64,000 bases of DNA from JBAZAX01 sp041671765. Lineage in GTDB: Bacteria > Babelota > Babeliae > Babelales > RVW-14. The notes beneath the pieces were generated by a model. It was not told the origin of the DNA and ran no database searches. It was given only the letters and a program-made list of their open reading frames with translations. The stretch is taken from positions 29,211 to 93,210 of the forward strand of contig JBAZAX010000001.1 in NCBI GenBank assembly GCA_041671765.1, given 5' to 3'. Below are positions 53,338-62,007 of this stretch, in pieces. The translations under genes were made by a program, and so were the position numbers. The stretch's first letter is position 1, and each line of letters starts with the position of its first letter.

Positions 53338-55377
53338 ATGAAAGAAGTTAAAAAACTAAAATTTGTACAAATTTTAATATTTGCTACATTATTTTTTTCA
53401 AACTTATCTGCAGGTAGCTTGGGCGGATCGCCAGGTTTTTTTGCTTATAAACCTCAACATAACGTTTTTTACAATCGCCAAAGCGCAATAGGCTGCGTAC
53501 GAATGGACAACGGATTTACAGTCACAGTTGCAAAACTTGGAGCAGAATCTAAAATTGCATCCAGTGTAATTATGGACTCTTGTGTTTCTGTCTCCGGCGC
53601 AATCGATTTACGAGATACCAACACAATCATATTATTATCAGATCTTATTCTCGATCACGGCGTTACACTCTCCTCCGGTGGCGAAATCCACGGTTACGAT
53701 AGAACTGTAATAATGAATGGAGACTTAACAATTCCTGCAAATAAAATACTTCACATATCCGGAAGAATTATACTTGATGGGAATGGAAATACTTTAAATT
53801 TTGCAGATCGAGGACAACTTTTTGTAGATACCGGCGCAACTTTAACATTAAGAAATCTCACCATAAAAAATACAAATAATTATCCGGGGAATCCTTGTAT
53901 CAAATGCGTAACAACCAGCAGTAATTTGGCTCTTGATAATGTAGAATTTTCGCCTACAAACGATTTTTACTTCGACCAAGGATATCTATTTATACACAAT
54001 GACGTATCGTTCACTGGAACCTGCACATTTATTTATCGCTCTCCCATGCCAACCCACATAACATCAGGCGCTTGTTTGTACTTTGCTCCCGGAACCACAG
54101 TTGATTTCAAAACTGCTACCACGGGAACACCAGGACAATTGGGAAAAAATTTGTTTATCCTAGACGATACAAGTTCAAAACTTTGGCTTGATGGAGCAAC
54201 TTTAAACTCTACATTTACAGGAATATGTCTAACCAAAGGTCAACTTATACTTGATAATAAAGTTACTTTAAGCAACAGCGATATATTAAATTTAACATCG
54301 GCAACTTTGACAGTATCAGATTATGCAGGAGGAATTAATACAGTTGAATGGACTCCTGATGGGAGATATTTTATTCTTGCAACCAATTGGACAGCTGCAA
54401 ATGTTTTGGTTTATAAGTATACAGGCGAATCAATAATAAAAGTTGCACAAGCAATGTTACCCAGTGCAAATTCAATAAGAAGAGCCGATTTAAGCTCTGA
54501 TGGCAAATATTTTGCGGTAACACAAGATACTACAGGTATAACCGTTTATTCGTGGAACGGCTCACAGTTAAAACAACTTACAAACGCATCAGGTGGTGGC
54601 TTTAATTTGAATTTAAACTGGAGTCCGGATGGAAAATATTTAGCAGTAACAAGGTCTAATCGATTAGAAGTATATTCATTTAATGGAATAACTTTAAACT
54701 TGGTAGCCAATACTGCAACCTGGAGTACATACGGTTGGGGCGTAGCTTGGAACCCTAACGGAAAACATATTGTGGTCGGAAGAAACGATAACAAATCCGT
54801 CGAAATATTTTTATTCACTGGAACAACACTGACATCTGTTGCCTCAAAAATTCCTGATTTTACCGGATATTCTACAAATAACATCAGGTGGAGTTCCGAC
54901 GGCAGATATTTTGCATCAGTAACCGGTGACGGATATGCATGCGTTTGGGGATGGAATGGCGGATCAAGCGTTCATAATATTTGGCATGGTACCGGAGGCA
55001 GCATATATACTGAAGCCCAATGGTCGCCGGATGGCAGATACATTGGTTATGCAAATGGATACGGCGTTTTGTACGTATTTGCTTGGGATGCTGCAAATCC
55101 ATTAAATTGGGCAAATAGGGTTTTTGTGCTTAATATACCAACAAGCGTTACCAGCGTTTCGTGGCATCCAGACGGAACATGCTTATTAACAACGGGTGGT
55201 ACTTTAGTTCGCGTTTACAAATTAAATTACCAAACAGCAACGACTTTGCCCGTTCCCTCCAACTCCATTGTTTTTGGCAACTCAGCGTTAGGCTCAACTT
55301 ATGATTTAAATATACAAGGACTTGCTGGAACGTATTTAAACATAGATGGGATAGTTAAATACGATAATTTAAGTTAA
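53338..55377 (+). CDS. Exported beta-helix/seven-bladed propeller protein, copy 2
   Basis: A 679-residue paralogue, 16 bases after copy 1, with GGAGG before the ATG. The signal peptide ends near LSAG. N-terminal type A (HNVFYNRQSA). The middle (VDFKTATTGTPGQLGKNLF) is related to type i. Seven propeller motifs (EWTPDGRYF, NWSPDGKYLAVT, QWSPDGRYIGYA and others). This copy is the most diverged of the A type, with many Trp and Tyr in the propeller. The C-terminal tail is SNSIVFGNSALGSTYDLNIQ. A GC-rich repeat follows. Confidence 0.8.
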   Translation: MKEVKKLKFVQILIFATLFFSNLSAGSLGGSPGFFAYKPQHNVFYNRQSAIGCVRMDNGFTVTVAKLGAESKIASSVIMDSCVSVSGAIDLRDTNTIILLSDLILDHGVTLSSGGEIHGYDRTVIMNGDLTIPANKILHISGRIILDGNGNTLNFADRGQLFVDTGATLTLRNLTIKNTNNYPGNPCIKCVTTSSNLALDNVEFSPTNDFYFDQGYLFIHNDVSFTGTCTFIYRSPMPTHITSGACLYFAPGTTVDFKTATTGTPGQLGKNLFILDDTSSKLWLDGATLNSTFTGICLTKGQLILDNKVTLSNSDILNLTSATLTVSDYAGGINTVEWTPDGRYFILATNWTAANVLVYKYTGESIIKVAQAMLPSANSIRRADLSSDGKYFAVTQDTTGITVYSWNGSQLKQLTNASGGGFNLNLNWSPDGKYLAVTRSNRLEVYSFNGITLNLVANTATWSTYGWGVAWNPNGKHIVVGRNDNKSVEIFLFTGTTLTSVASKIPDFTGYSTNNIRWSSDGRYFASVTGDGYACVWGWNGGSSVHNIWHGTGGSIYTEAQWSPDGRYIGYANGYGVLYVFAWDAANPLNWANRVFVLNIPTSVTSVSWHPDGTCLLTTGGTLVRVYKLNYQTATTLPVPSNSIVFGNSALGSTYDLNIQGLAGTYLNIDGIVKYDNLS

Positions 55378-55560
55378 CCCAGGCTTCGTTCTTGAAGAAC
55401 TTCGCCGGGCACGACCCGTCTACGCCAAATCTTCCACCGTCGCCCTACGTAAATATGACGGACCCAACCGACGCATAAAGCTACGGCGGACAGGCAAGAT
55501 GGTGAACAGCCCCAGCTACTCACGGGCAGGCAAGACGTACGCCAAGCCAAAGAAGAAAAT
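55378..55560. repeat. GC-rich element between copies 2 and 3
   Basis: About 180 bases much richer in GC than their surroundings. It contains the palindrome GTTCTTGAAGAAC, then CCCGTCTACGC and AGCTACGGCGGACAGGCAAG. The last two recur with small changes in the element at 57706. There is no ribosome site or gene, only a short open stretch. Confidence 0.65.
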
Positions 55561-55626
55561 ACATAAAACTATTGCTTAAAATAAGATTTTTTGAAAAATT
55601 ATAACTTAAAAAGTTTGAGAGTGAGT

Positions 55627-57705
55627 ATGAAGAATATTTGTAAAAATGTTTTTGTTGTTTATTTTTTAATCTTAAATTTTTCAAATACTGTTAAATGCGG
55701 TACGTTACTTGGCCGCGCAAATACAAATTACACAACAACTCATAATATTTTTAGAAGTGGACAAAGTGCAATTGGAGTTGTACGAATGAACAACGGTTTC
55801 ACAGTTGCAACTCCTGCATCTGGAGTCGGATCCACTCATGGATCAATTGCGTTTATGGATACGTGCATCTCTGTTTCCGGAGCAATTGATCTTCGTACTA
55901 CAAACACAATTTTTCTTCTGGAAGACTTAACACTTGATAACAGCGTAACATTTTCACCGAGTGGCGGAAGCATATATGGATATGATCGAGCCTTAATTTT
56001 AAACGGTAATCTAAACATCCCAAACGACAGCACGCTTCACATAGGCGGAAGAATTATTATTGACGGAAATGGAAACACCATTACCTTTGGTAACAACTCA
56101 AAATTTTTAGTTGACGCCAATGCAACATTAACATTAAAAAATTTAGTTTTAAAAAGCACACAAAATCAACCAGGCAATCCATGCTTGCAATGCTCAACAT
56201 TCGGCAGTAACATTTGTTTGCAAGATGTCGTTTTAAATTTAGCAGATAATTTTTATTTCAATCGTGGACAACTTTTTATTCATAATGATGTTTCAATAAC
56301 AGGAACCTCCGCACTTGTTTATTGTTCACCAAAGCCAGTGATTATCGATTCGGCAAGCACCTTATATTTTGACACAGGTACAACATTTTCAATCGCCCCG
56401 GTAACTTTTACAGATTGCCCATATTCATCAATACCAACTACCACCACAAATAATTTTGTCTTCATGAAAAATAAAACATCACAAATATATTTAAATGGAT
56501 GTGATTTGTGCATTACGTTAACCGGTTGCAGATTTAGAACCGGCACCATGATTTTGGATAACAAAGTATCTTTTCACAGTAACTATACCCTAACCATTGC
56601 AGAAATTCCTGCAACACAAGCTGGCTCAACAGTAGTTCTTAGCAATAACCCACGTTATGTTTCGTGGTCACCGGATGGAAAAACTCTTGCACTTGTTGAA
56701 CAAACAAGCAATAATCTAAAACTTTATTCATTTGATGGAGTTAATACCCCATCACTTCTGGTAACCCAAGCAACAACTTCCGGAGCAAGCGGAGTCTCAT
56801 GGACTCCTGATGGTAAATTTCTTGCTGTTGCAAGCACCGGCGGAACCGTCCAAGTGTTCAAGTTTACCAAACCCAATAGCATATCAGCTCTCGGATCTGC
56901 AACTCTTGCAACTGCTCACAATGTAACCTGGTCCCCTGATGGTCGATTCATTGCTGCCAGCAATTGGGCTGCTTCAGGTCTTTTGAATGTATGGAGATTC
57001 AATAGCGTAAACCTAATACAAATGGCATCTGTTGCAACAGGAAGCATCATATCAGGAATTTCATGGTCTCCTGACGGTAAATTTATTGTAGTGCCTAATT
57101 ACACTATCAATACATTACAAGTTTATAAATTTTATGAATCTGGCTCTCTTTCCAAAATTGGTTCCGACGCACCTATTACCTTACCAGTTGGATCTAAATG
57201 GTCTCCAGATGGACGGTTTATTGCTGTCGGAGGAGATACGGTGGCAACCGATAGTATAAAAATATTTTCATTTGACGGAGTTAGCACACCAAGACTTGTA
57301 AGCACTGTTTCCATGGCAAGCAAATCAATTTTTGGACTTTCATGGGCTCCAAATGGAAAATTTTTAGCAGTGGGAGCTTTTAATTTGGCATGCATACAGA
57401 TATATGCATTCAATGGATCCGATACACTTACACTCATGGGAACCATTCCAACCTCTAAGGTTAATATACCATCTATTGACTGGTCACCTGATGGAAATTT
57501 TATCGCAGGTGTATCATACCAAAGCCCAGGAGATCTACAAATTTTCAGAGTAAATTACATTGTAGATAGAACTACCCAAGCCTGCTCAAACTCTATTGTT
57601 TTTGGCAACTCGGCTTTAGGCCAAAATTACGATTTAAATGTAAAAGTTCTTGCAGATGCAAATGTTAATGTGGATGGAATACTAAATTATGACAATGTAA
57701 GTTAA
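55627..57705 (+). CDS. Exported beta-helix/seven-bladed propeller protein, copy 3
   Basis: A 692-residue paralogue. The start is ATG 55627 (MKNICKNVF...) with GAGAGTGAG upstream; the frame is open back to a TTG at 55591. N-terminal type A (HNIFRSGQSA) but middle type ii (TDCPYSSIPTTTTNNF), the combination that links the two groups. Seven motifs: SWSPDGKTL, SWTPDGKFLAVA, TWSPDGRFIAAS, SWSPDGKFIVVP, KWSPDGRFIAVGG, SWAPNGKFLAVG, DWSPDGNFIAGV. Tail SNSIVFGNSALGQNYDLNVK. Confidence 0.8.
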   Translation: MKNICKNVFVVYFLILNFSNTVKCGTLLGRANTNYTTTHNIFRSGQSAIGVVRMNNGFTVATPASGVGSTHGSIAFMDTCISVSGAIDLRTTNTIFLLEDLTLDNSVTFSPSGGSIYGYDRALILNGNLNIPNDSTLHIGGRIIIDGNGNTITFGNNSKFLVDANATLTLKNLVLKSTQNQPGNPCLQCSTFGSNICLQDVVLNLADNFYFNRGQLFIHNDVSITGTSALVYCSPKPVIIDSASTLYFDTGTTFSIAPVTFTDCPYSSIPTTTTNNFVFMKNKTSQIYLNGCDLCITLTGCRFRTGTMILDNKVSFHSNYTLTIAEIPATQAGSTVVLSNNPRYVSWSPDGKTLALVEQTSNNLKLYSFDGVNTPSLLVTQATTSGASGVSWTPDGKFLAVASTGGTVQVFKFTKPNSISALGSATLATAHNVTWSPDGRFIAASNWAASGLLNVWRFNSVNLIQMASVATGSIISGISWSPDGKFIVVPNYTINTLQVYKFYESGSLSKIGSDAPITLPVGSKWSPDGRFIAVGGDTVATDSIKIFSFDGVSTPRLVSTVSMASKSIFGLSWAPNGKFLAVGAFNLACIQIYAFNGSDTLTLMGTIPTSKVNIPSIDWSPDGNFIAGVSYQSPGDLQIFRVNYIVDRTTQACSNSIVFGNSALGQNYDLNVKVLADANVNVDGILNYDNVS

Positions 57706-57790
57706 TCCAGCCGTCGCGCTTGAAACGCTATTGCGGACAGGCCCGTCTACGCTAAGGCTACGTCGGGCAGGCAAGGGATCGGACAAGCGC
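57706..57790. repeat. GC-rich element between copies 3 and 4
   Basis: A shorter relative of the element at 55378: GCGCTTGAAACGCT, CCCGTCTACGC and GGCTACGTCGGGCAGGCAAG are shared with small changes. It is non-coding. Confidence 0.65.
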
Positions 57791-57816
57791 TCTGATAAGA
57801 AAGAAAGAGAGAAAAA

Positions 57817-59874
57817 ATGAAAATCGGACAAAAAAAAATAGCTCTGTTTTTTTTAACTGGCTTAATATTTTTCACAAAAAATATATTTTGCACGCTTTCG
57901 TTCAGCAATAAAACGGCTATTATCAATCTTCAAGATTCCAATTCTGATTTTGTCATTGGACCATCATCTCTGAACCTGGACGCATCTTTTAAAAACGGTT
58001 TTAATATTCCAGCCGGACAAACAATTGTTTTAAATACCAAAGTTCCAGTATCCGGACTACTCGATCTTTCAGGAACCTTAAGCTTGGGTAGTGATATTTA
58101 TCTTGATACAGGCTTAACTTATTCAGGAATTGGTCGAATTGCGGGCAACGGCTATGCCCTACATCTCGGCGGAAATTTAACAATTCCAAATTCAAATTTT
58201 TTTCATATCGAATCAGACACAATAATCGAGGGCCATGGCAATTCTATAAATATTTCTGATAACGCTGAAATTCTTGTTGACGACAGCGTAACTTTGACGC
58301 TCAGAAATATTGTTGTTAATAACTCAAAAAATGGCGTCGGAAACCCTGCTATAAAGCTTACCTCAAACAGAAGTAAACTTGCACTTGATAACACAGTTTT
58401 AAATATGGCAAATGATTTTTATATTGATCGCGGACAAATTTTTGTTCACAACGACGTCAGTTTTTCCGGAACTAATGCATTTGTTTATCAATCGCCAATG
58501 CCAAGTTTTATAACATCCAAATCAACTTTAAATTTTGATACTGGAACAACATTCTCAATCGCACCGGCCACATTTACAGATTGTCCATACACAATTTTCC
58601 CAACAACTACTACAAATTATTTTATAAAAATGGCAGATCAAACATCAGACCTTTATTTAAACGGATGCAGTTTATACACAACTTTAACCGGAATAAGATT
58701 AACAAAAGGATCTTTATTTTTTGATAATAAAGTTAATATTAATACCAAAGCCACCAATTCTGTCTCATCTACCCCATTTACGTTGGTTACATCTTCTGCT
58801 ACAGCTGGGTCAAACGTATGCACAGCAGCATGGTCTCCTGATGGAAAATATATTTTGGCAATAACTTACAACAGCAGCAAATTTCAAATTTTTTATTTCG
58901 ACGGTTCAAACTTAATTGATAAGACAGGGGGCGGGATTTCGGTAACAGGTCCTGTTTTCGGATCATGGTCCTCTGATGGCAAGTATGTTACATTTGGAAC
59001 AACTAATGGATCCAATGCACAAATTTATTCGGTTAGAAATGGGGTTCCTACTTTGGTAAGCTCATTTACAGCTGCATATGCTCATCCAACTTCTGCCAAA
59101 TGGTTGTCGGATGGTAAATATATCGCGTTAGCATGCCAATCTGGAACTGGCGTACAAGTTTTATCATTTAACGGTGTTAGTGTTACATCAGTAGCAAATA
59201 TGTCATCATCAACAAATTCTTATAGCCTAAATTGGTCACCTGATGGAAGGTTTTTTGCTGTTGGAAGTTCTGGCGGTACGACAACTTTACAAGTTTATTC
59301 ATTTACGCCCCCTTCAACATTATCACAAGTCAGCTCAATAAGCTTAGGTAGTAATGTATACTCAGTACAATGGTCACCTGATGGCAGATTTATTGCTTTA
59401 ACCAGACTCGACACGGATAACTTAATTCAAATATATTCATTTAAAGGAAGAGGGGCTCCTTTACTTGTCGGATCAACAAGTACCGGAGCTTCCAGCAATC
59501 CTCTTGGAGTCTCTTGGACGTCTGACGGAAGATACCTAGTTGTTTGTTGTGGGGCTGCAACAAACACTCTTCAAATGTACTCTTTTACAGGAAATGGAAA
59601 TCCTACTCTTGTAGGACAACTTTCATTAGCCGCAGGAGGCATCGGTCTCAATGTGTCACAAGATGGGAAGTACGTTTGTGTCGGTGGAGTTGCATCGGCA
59701 AATCTATATGTTTATAGCATAAATTATATCAACACAACTGCAACACAAGCTCTCTCAAATTCAATAGTCTTCGGGAATTCAGCTTTGGGCTCAAATTATG
59801 ATCTGAATGTAAGAGGTTTATCAGGTGCACAAATTGAAATTGATGGTTTAGTAAATTATGATAATGTTAACTAA
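57817..59874 (+). CDS. Exported beta-helix/seven-bladed propeller protein, copy 4
   Basis: A 685-residue paralogue with AAGAGAGAGA before the ATG and a hydrophobic signal segment (LFFLTGLIFFTKNIFC). N-terminal type B (GLLDLSGTLSLGSDIYLD), middle type ii (TDCPYTIFPTTTTNYF). Seven motifs, the last (NVSQDGKYVCVG) degenerate. Middle DNA is very close to copy 5, so these two duplicated recently or were homogenised. Tail SNSIVFGNSALGSNYDLNVR. Confidence 0.8.
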   Translation: MKIGQKKIALFFLTGLIFFTKNIFCTLSFSNKTAIINLQDSNSDFVIGPSSLNLDASFKNGFNIPAGQTIVLNTKVPVSGLLDLSGTLSLGSDIYLDTGLTYSGIGRIAGNGYALHLGGNLTIPNSNFFHIESDTIIEGHGNSINISDNAEILVDDSVTLTLRNIVVNNSKNGVGNPAIKLTSNRSKLALDNTVLNMANDFYIDRGQIFVHNDVSFSGTNAFVYQSPMPSFITSKSTLNFDTGTTFSIAPATFTDCPYTIFPTTTTNYFIKMADQTSDLYLNGCSLYTTLTGIRLTKGSLFFDNKVNINTKATNSVSSTPFTLVTSSATAGSNVCTAAWSPDGKYILAITYNSSKFQIFYFDGSNLIDKTGGGISVTGPVFGSWSSDGKYVTFGTTNGSNAQIYSVRNGVPTLVSSFTAAYAHPTSAKWLSDGKYIALACQSGTGVQVLSFNGVSVTSVANMSSSTNSYSLNWSPDGRFFAVGSSGGTTTLQVYSFTPPSTLSQVSSISLGSNVYSVQWSPDGRFIALTRLDTDNLIQIYSFKGRGAPLLVGSTSTGASSNPLGVSWTSDGRYLVVCCGAATNTLQMYSFTGNGNPTLVGQLSLAAGGIGLNVSQDGKYVCVGGVASANLYVYSINYINTTATQALSNSIVFGNSALGSNYDLNVRGLSGAQIEIDGLVNYDNVN

Positions 59875-59897
59875 AAAGATTTCTGCGAGAGGTAGAA

Positions 59898-61976
59898 ATG
59901 AAAACTGAAAACAAAAAAATTCTTATTCTTATATTTTTGATATTTACCCAATTTAAAAATTCACTTCCAACGTTATCATTCGATGGCAGCACATCAAATT
60001 TTGATAAACAAACCTCAACATCAAGATTCTTTTTTACTCCTTCTTCATTAAATATCTCTTCCGAATTTGAAAATGGTTTTCAAATTCCAGCAGGTAAAAC
60101 AATTTTATTTGAATCTGCACTTCCAATTTCAGGGCTTTTTGATCTTTCAGGAACTTTAAGTTTGGGCAGCGATTTATATCTTGATTCCAATCTCACATAC
60201 TCAGGAATAGGACAAATCGCTGGTAATGGTTACGCCATACATCTTGGTGGAAATTTAACAATACCAACTTCAAATTTTTTCCACATCGGATCAGATACAA
60301 TAATCGAAGGTCATGGAAATTCTATAAATCTTTTTGACAACGCTGAAATTCTTATTGATGATAACGTAACGTTAACACTCAGAAATATTGTTATTAACAG
60401 CTCAAAAAATGGCGTCGGAAATCCTGCTATAAAACTCACATCAAACAGAAGTAAACTTGCACTTGATAACACAGTTTTAAGTATGGCAAACGATTTCTAT
60501 GTCAATCGCGGACAGCTTTTTATCCACAACGACGTCAGTTTTTCCGGAACCAATTCACTTGTTTATCAGTCACCAATGCCAAGCTTTATAACATCCAAAT
60601 CTACTTTAAATTTTGATTTGGGAACAACTTTTTCCGTTTGCCCAGCAACTTTTACAGATTGCCCATATTCTACTTTTCCAACTACTACAACAAACAATTT
60701 TATTCTTATGAAGGATCAAACATCACAACTTTATTTAAATGGATGTAGTTTATTGACAACTTTAACAGGATGCAGATTTACCACTGGATCTTTACTTTTT
60801 GATAATAAAGTATCACTCAATAGTAGAGCTTCATTTGATCTGGCATCCACGACAACTACTCCAATTACATTTATCACTAGCCAAAGCACAGAAGCTAACG
60901 CACATGCTATAGCCTGGTCACCTGATGGACGCTTTGTTGCTGTAACTAGTGCATCAAATCTACAAGTGTACAGTTTTAATGGTTTAACATTTACTCAAGT
61001 TGGTAGCACAGTATCTTCAGAAATAAACCAGGGACGTACAGTAACATGGTCTCCTGATGGTAGATTCATCGCTTTTGTTAATAGCGGAAATAACACCAGT
61101 AATGTTGTTGCAGTATACAGTTTTAATAAAACCAGCACCCCAACACTGTTCAGTATGGGAAATTCAGCTGTAAGTGGAAGCGGCCCATATTGGTGCTCTT
61201 GGTCCCCTGATGGAAGGTATATTGCGGTTGTTTATTACCAAAGCAACAAACTTGAAATATTTTCTACCGGTACCAGCAATCTCACTTCCATTGGAAACAC
61301 ATCTACCGGAACAACTCCCATTTCAATATCATGGTCACCTGATGGAAAATATCTTGCTGTTCTTAACAATGGTAGTACCACTTTACAAATTTTTAATGTT
61401 AGTACAGTAACAGCACCTTCCGCGGTAGGAAGTACCTCAATATCTTCAAGTCCATGGGCTTTAGCATGGTCACCTGATGAACGTTTTATCGCAGTTGCTC
61501 ACAACTCTTCGCCAGGGTCTCTAGATATATACAGATTCTTTGGCAGTCGAAACCCCTACCCAGTTAAAGTTGGTAGTTCCATAACTACAGGAAACACTGC
61601 ATCATCGGTTACATGGTCACCTTCCGGGAATTTTTTTGCTGTTACTTGTTATGGCGTTAACAGTTTAGGTATATACAAATTTGATGGGGCAACAACCCCA
61701 ACACAGATAGATAGTAACATCTCTACAGCAAATAACCCAAACTGGGTTTCGTGGACTCCTGATGGACTTTATATTGCTATTGCCAATGAAATTGCTTCCG
61801 GTAAAATTCAAGTCTTTAGAGTAAATCAAATTGTTGATTATTCGACCCAATCGCTTTCCAATTCAATTGTTTTTGGTAATTCAGCATTGAGTTCAAGTTA
61901 TGATTTAAATGTAAGATGTTTGTCAGGTGCTCAAGTCGAAATTGATGGATTAGTAAATTATGACAATGTTAGTTAA
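59898..61976 (+). CDS. Exported beta-helix/seven-bladed propeller protein, copy 5
   Basis: A 692-residue paralogue, 23 bases after copy 4, with GAGAGGT before the ATG. Type B N-terminus, type ii middle (TDCPYSTFPTTTTNNF). The propeller has the most regular motifs of the array: AWSPDGRFVAVT, TWSPDGRFIAFV, SWSPDGRYIAVV, SWSPDGKYLAVL, AWSPDERFIAVA, TWSPSGNFFAVT, SWTPDGLYIAIA. Loops are Ser/Thr/Asn-rich. Tail SNSIVFGNSALSSSYDLNVR. Confidence 0.8.
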   Translation: MKTENKKILILIFLIFTQFKNSLPTLSFDGSTSNFDKQTSTSRFFFTPSSLNISSEFENGFQIPAGKTILFESALPISGLFDLSGTLSLGSDLYLDSNLTYSGIGQIAGNGYAIHLGGNLTIPTSNFFHIGSDTIIEGHGNSINLFDNAEILIDDNVTLTLRNIVINSSKNGVGNPAIKLTSNRSKLALDNTVLSMANDFYVNRGQLFIHNDVSFSGTNSLVYQSPMPSFITSKSTLNFDLGTTFSVCPATFTDCPYSTFPTTTTNNFILMKDQTSQLYLNGCSLLTTLTGCRFTTGSLLFDNKVSLNSRASFDLASTTTTPITFITSQSTEANAHAIAWSPDGRFVAVTSASNLQVYSFNGLTFTQVGSTVSSEINQGRTVTWSPDGRFIAFVNSGNNTSNVVAVYSFNKTSTPTLFSMGNSAVSGSGPYWCSWSPDGRYIAVVYYQSNKLEIFSTGTSNLTSIGNTSTGTTPISISWSPDGKYLAVLNNGSTTLQIFNVSTVTAPSAVGSTSISSSPWALAWSPDERFIAVAHNSSPGSLDIYRFFGSRNPYPVKVGSSITTGNTASSVTWSPSGNFFAVTCYGVNSLGIYKFDGATTPTQIDSNISTANNPNWVSWTPDGLYIAIANEIASGKIQVFRVNQIVDYSTQSLSNSIVFGNSALSSSYDLNVRCLSGAQVEIDGLVNYDNVS

Positions 61977-62007
61977 TTTAAAATAAAAAAACAAAGAGAG
62001 TAGTAAG

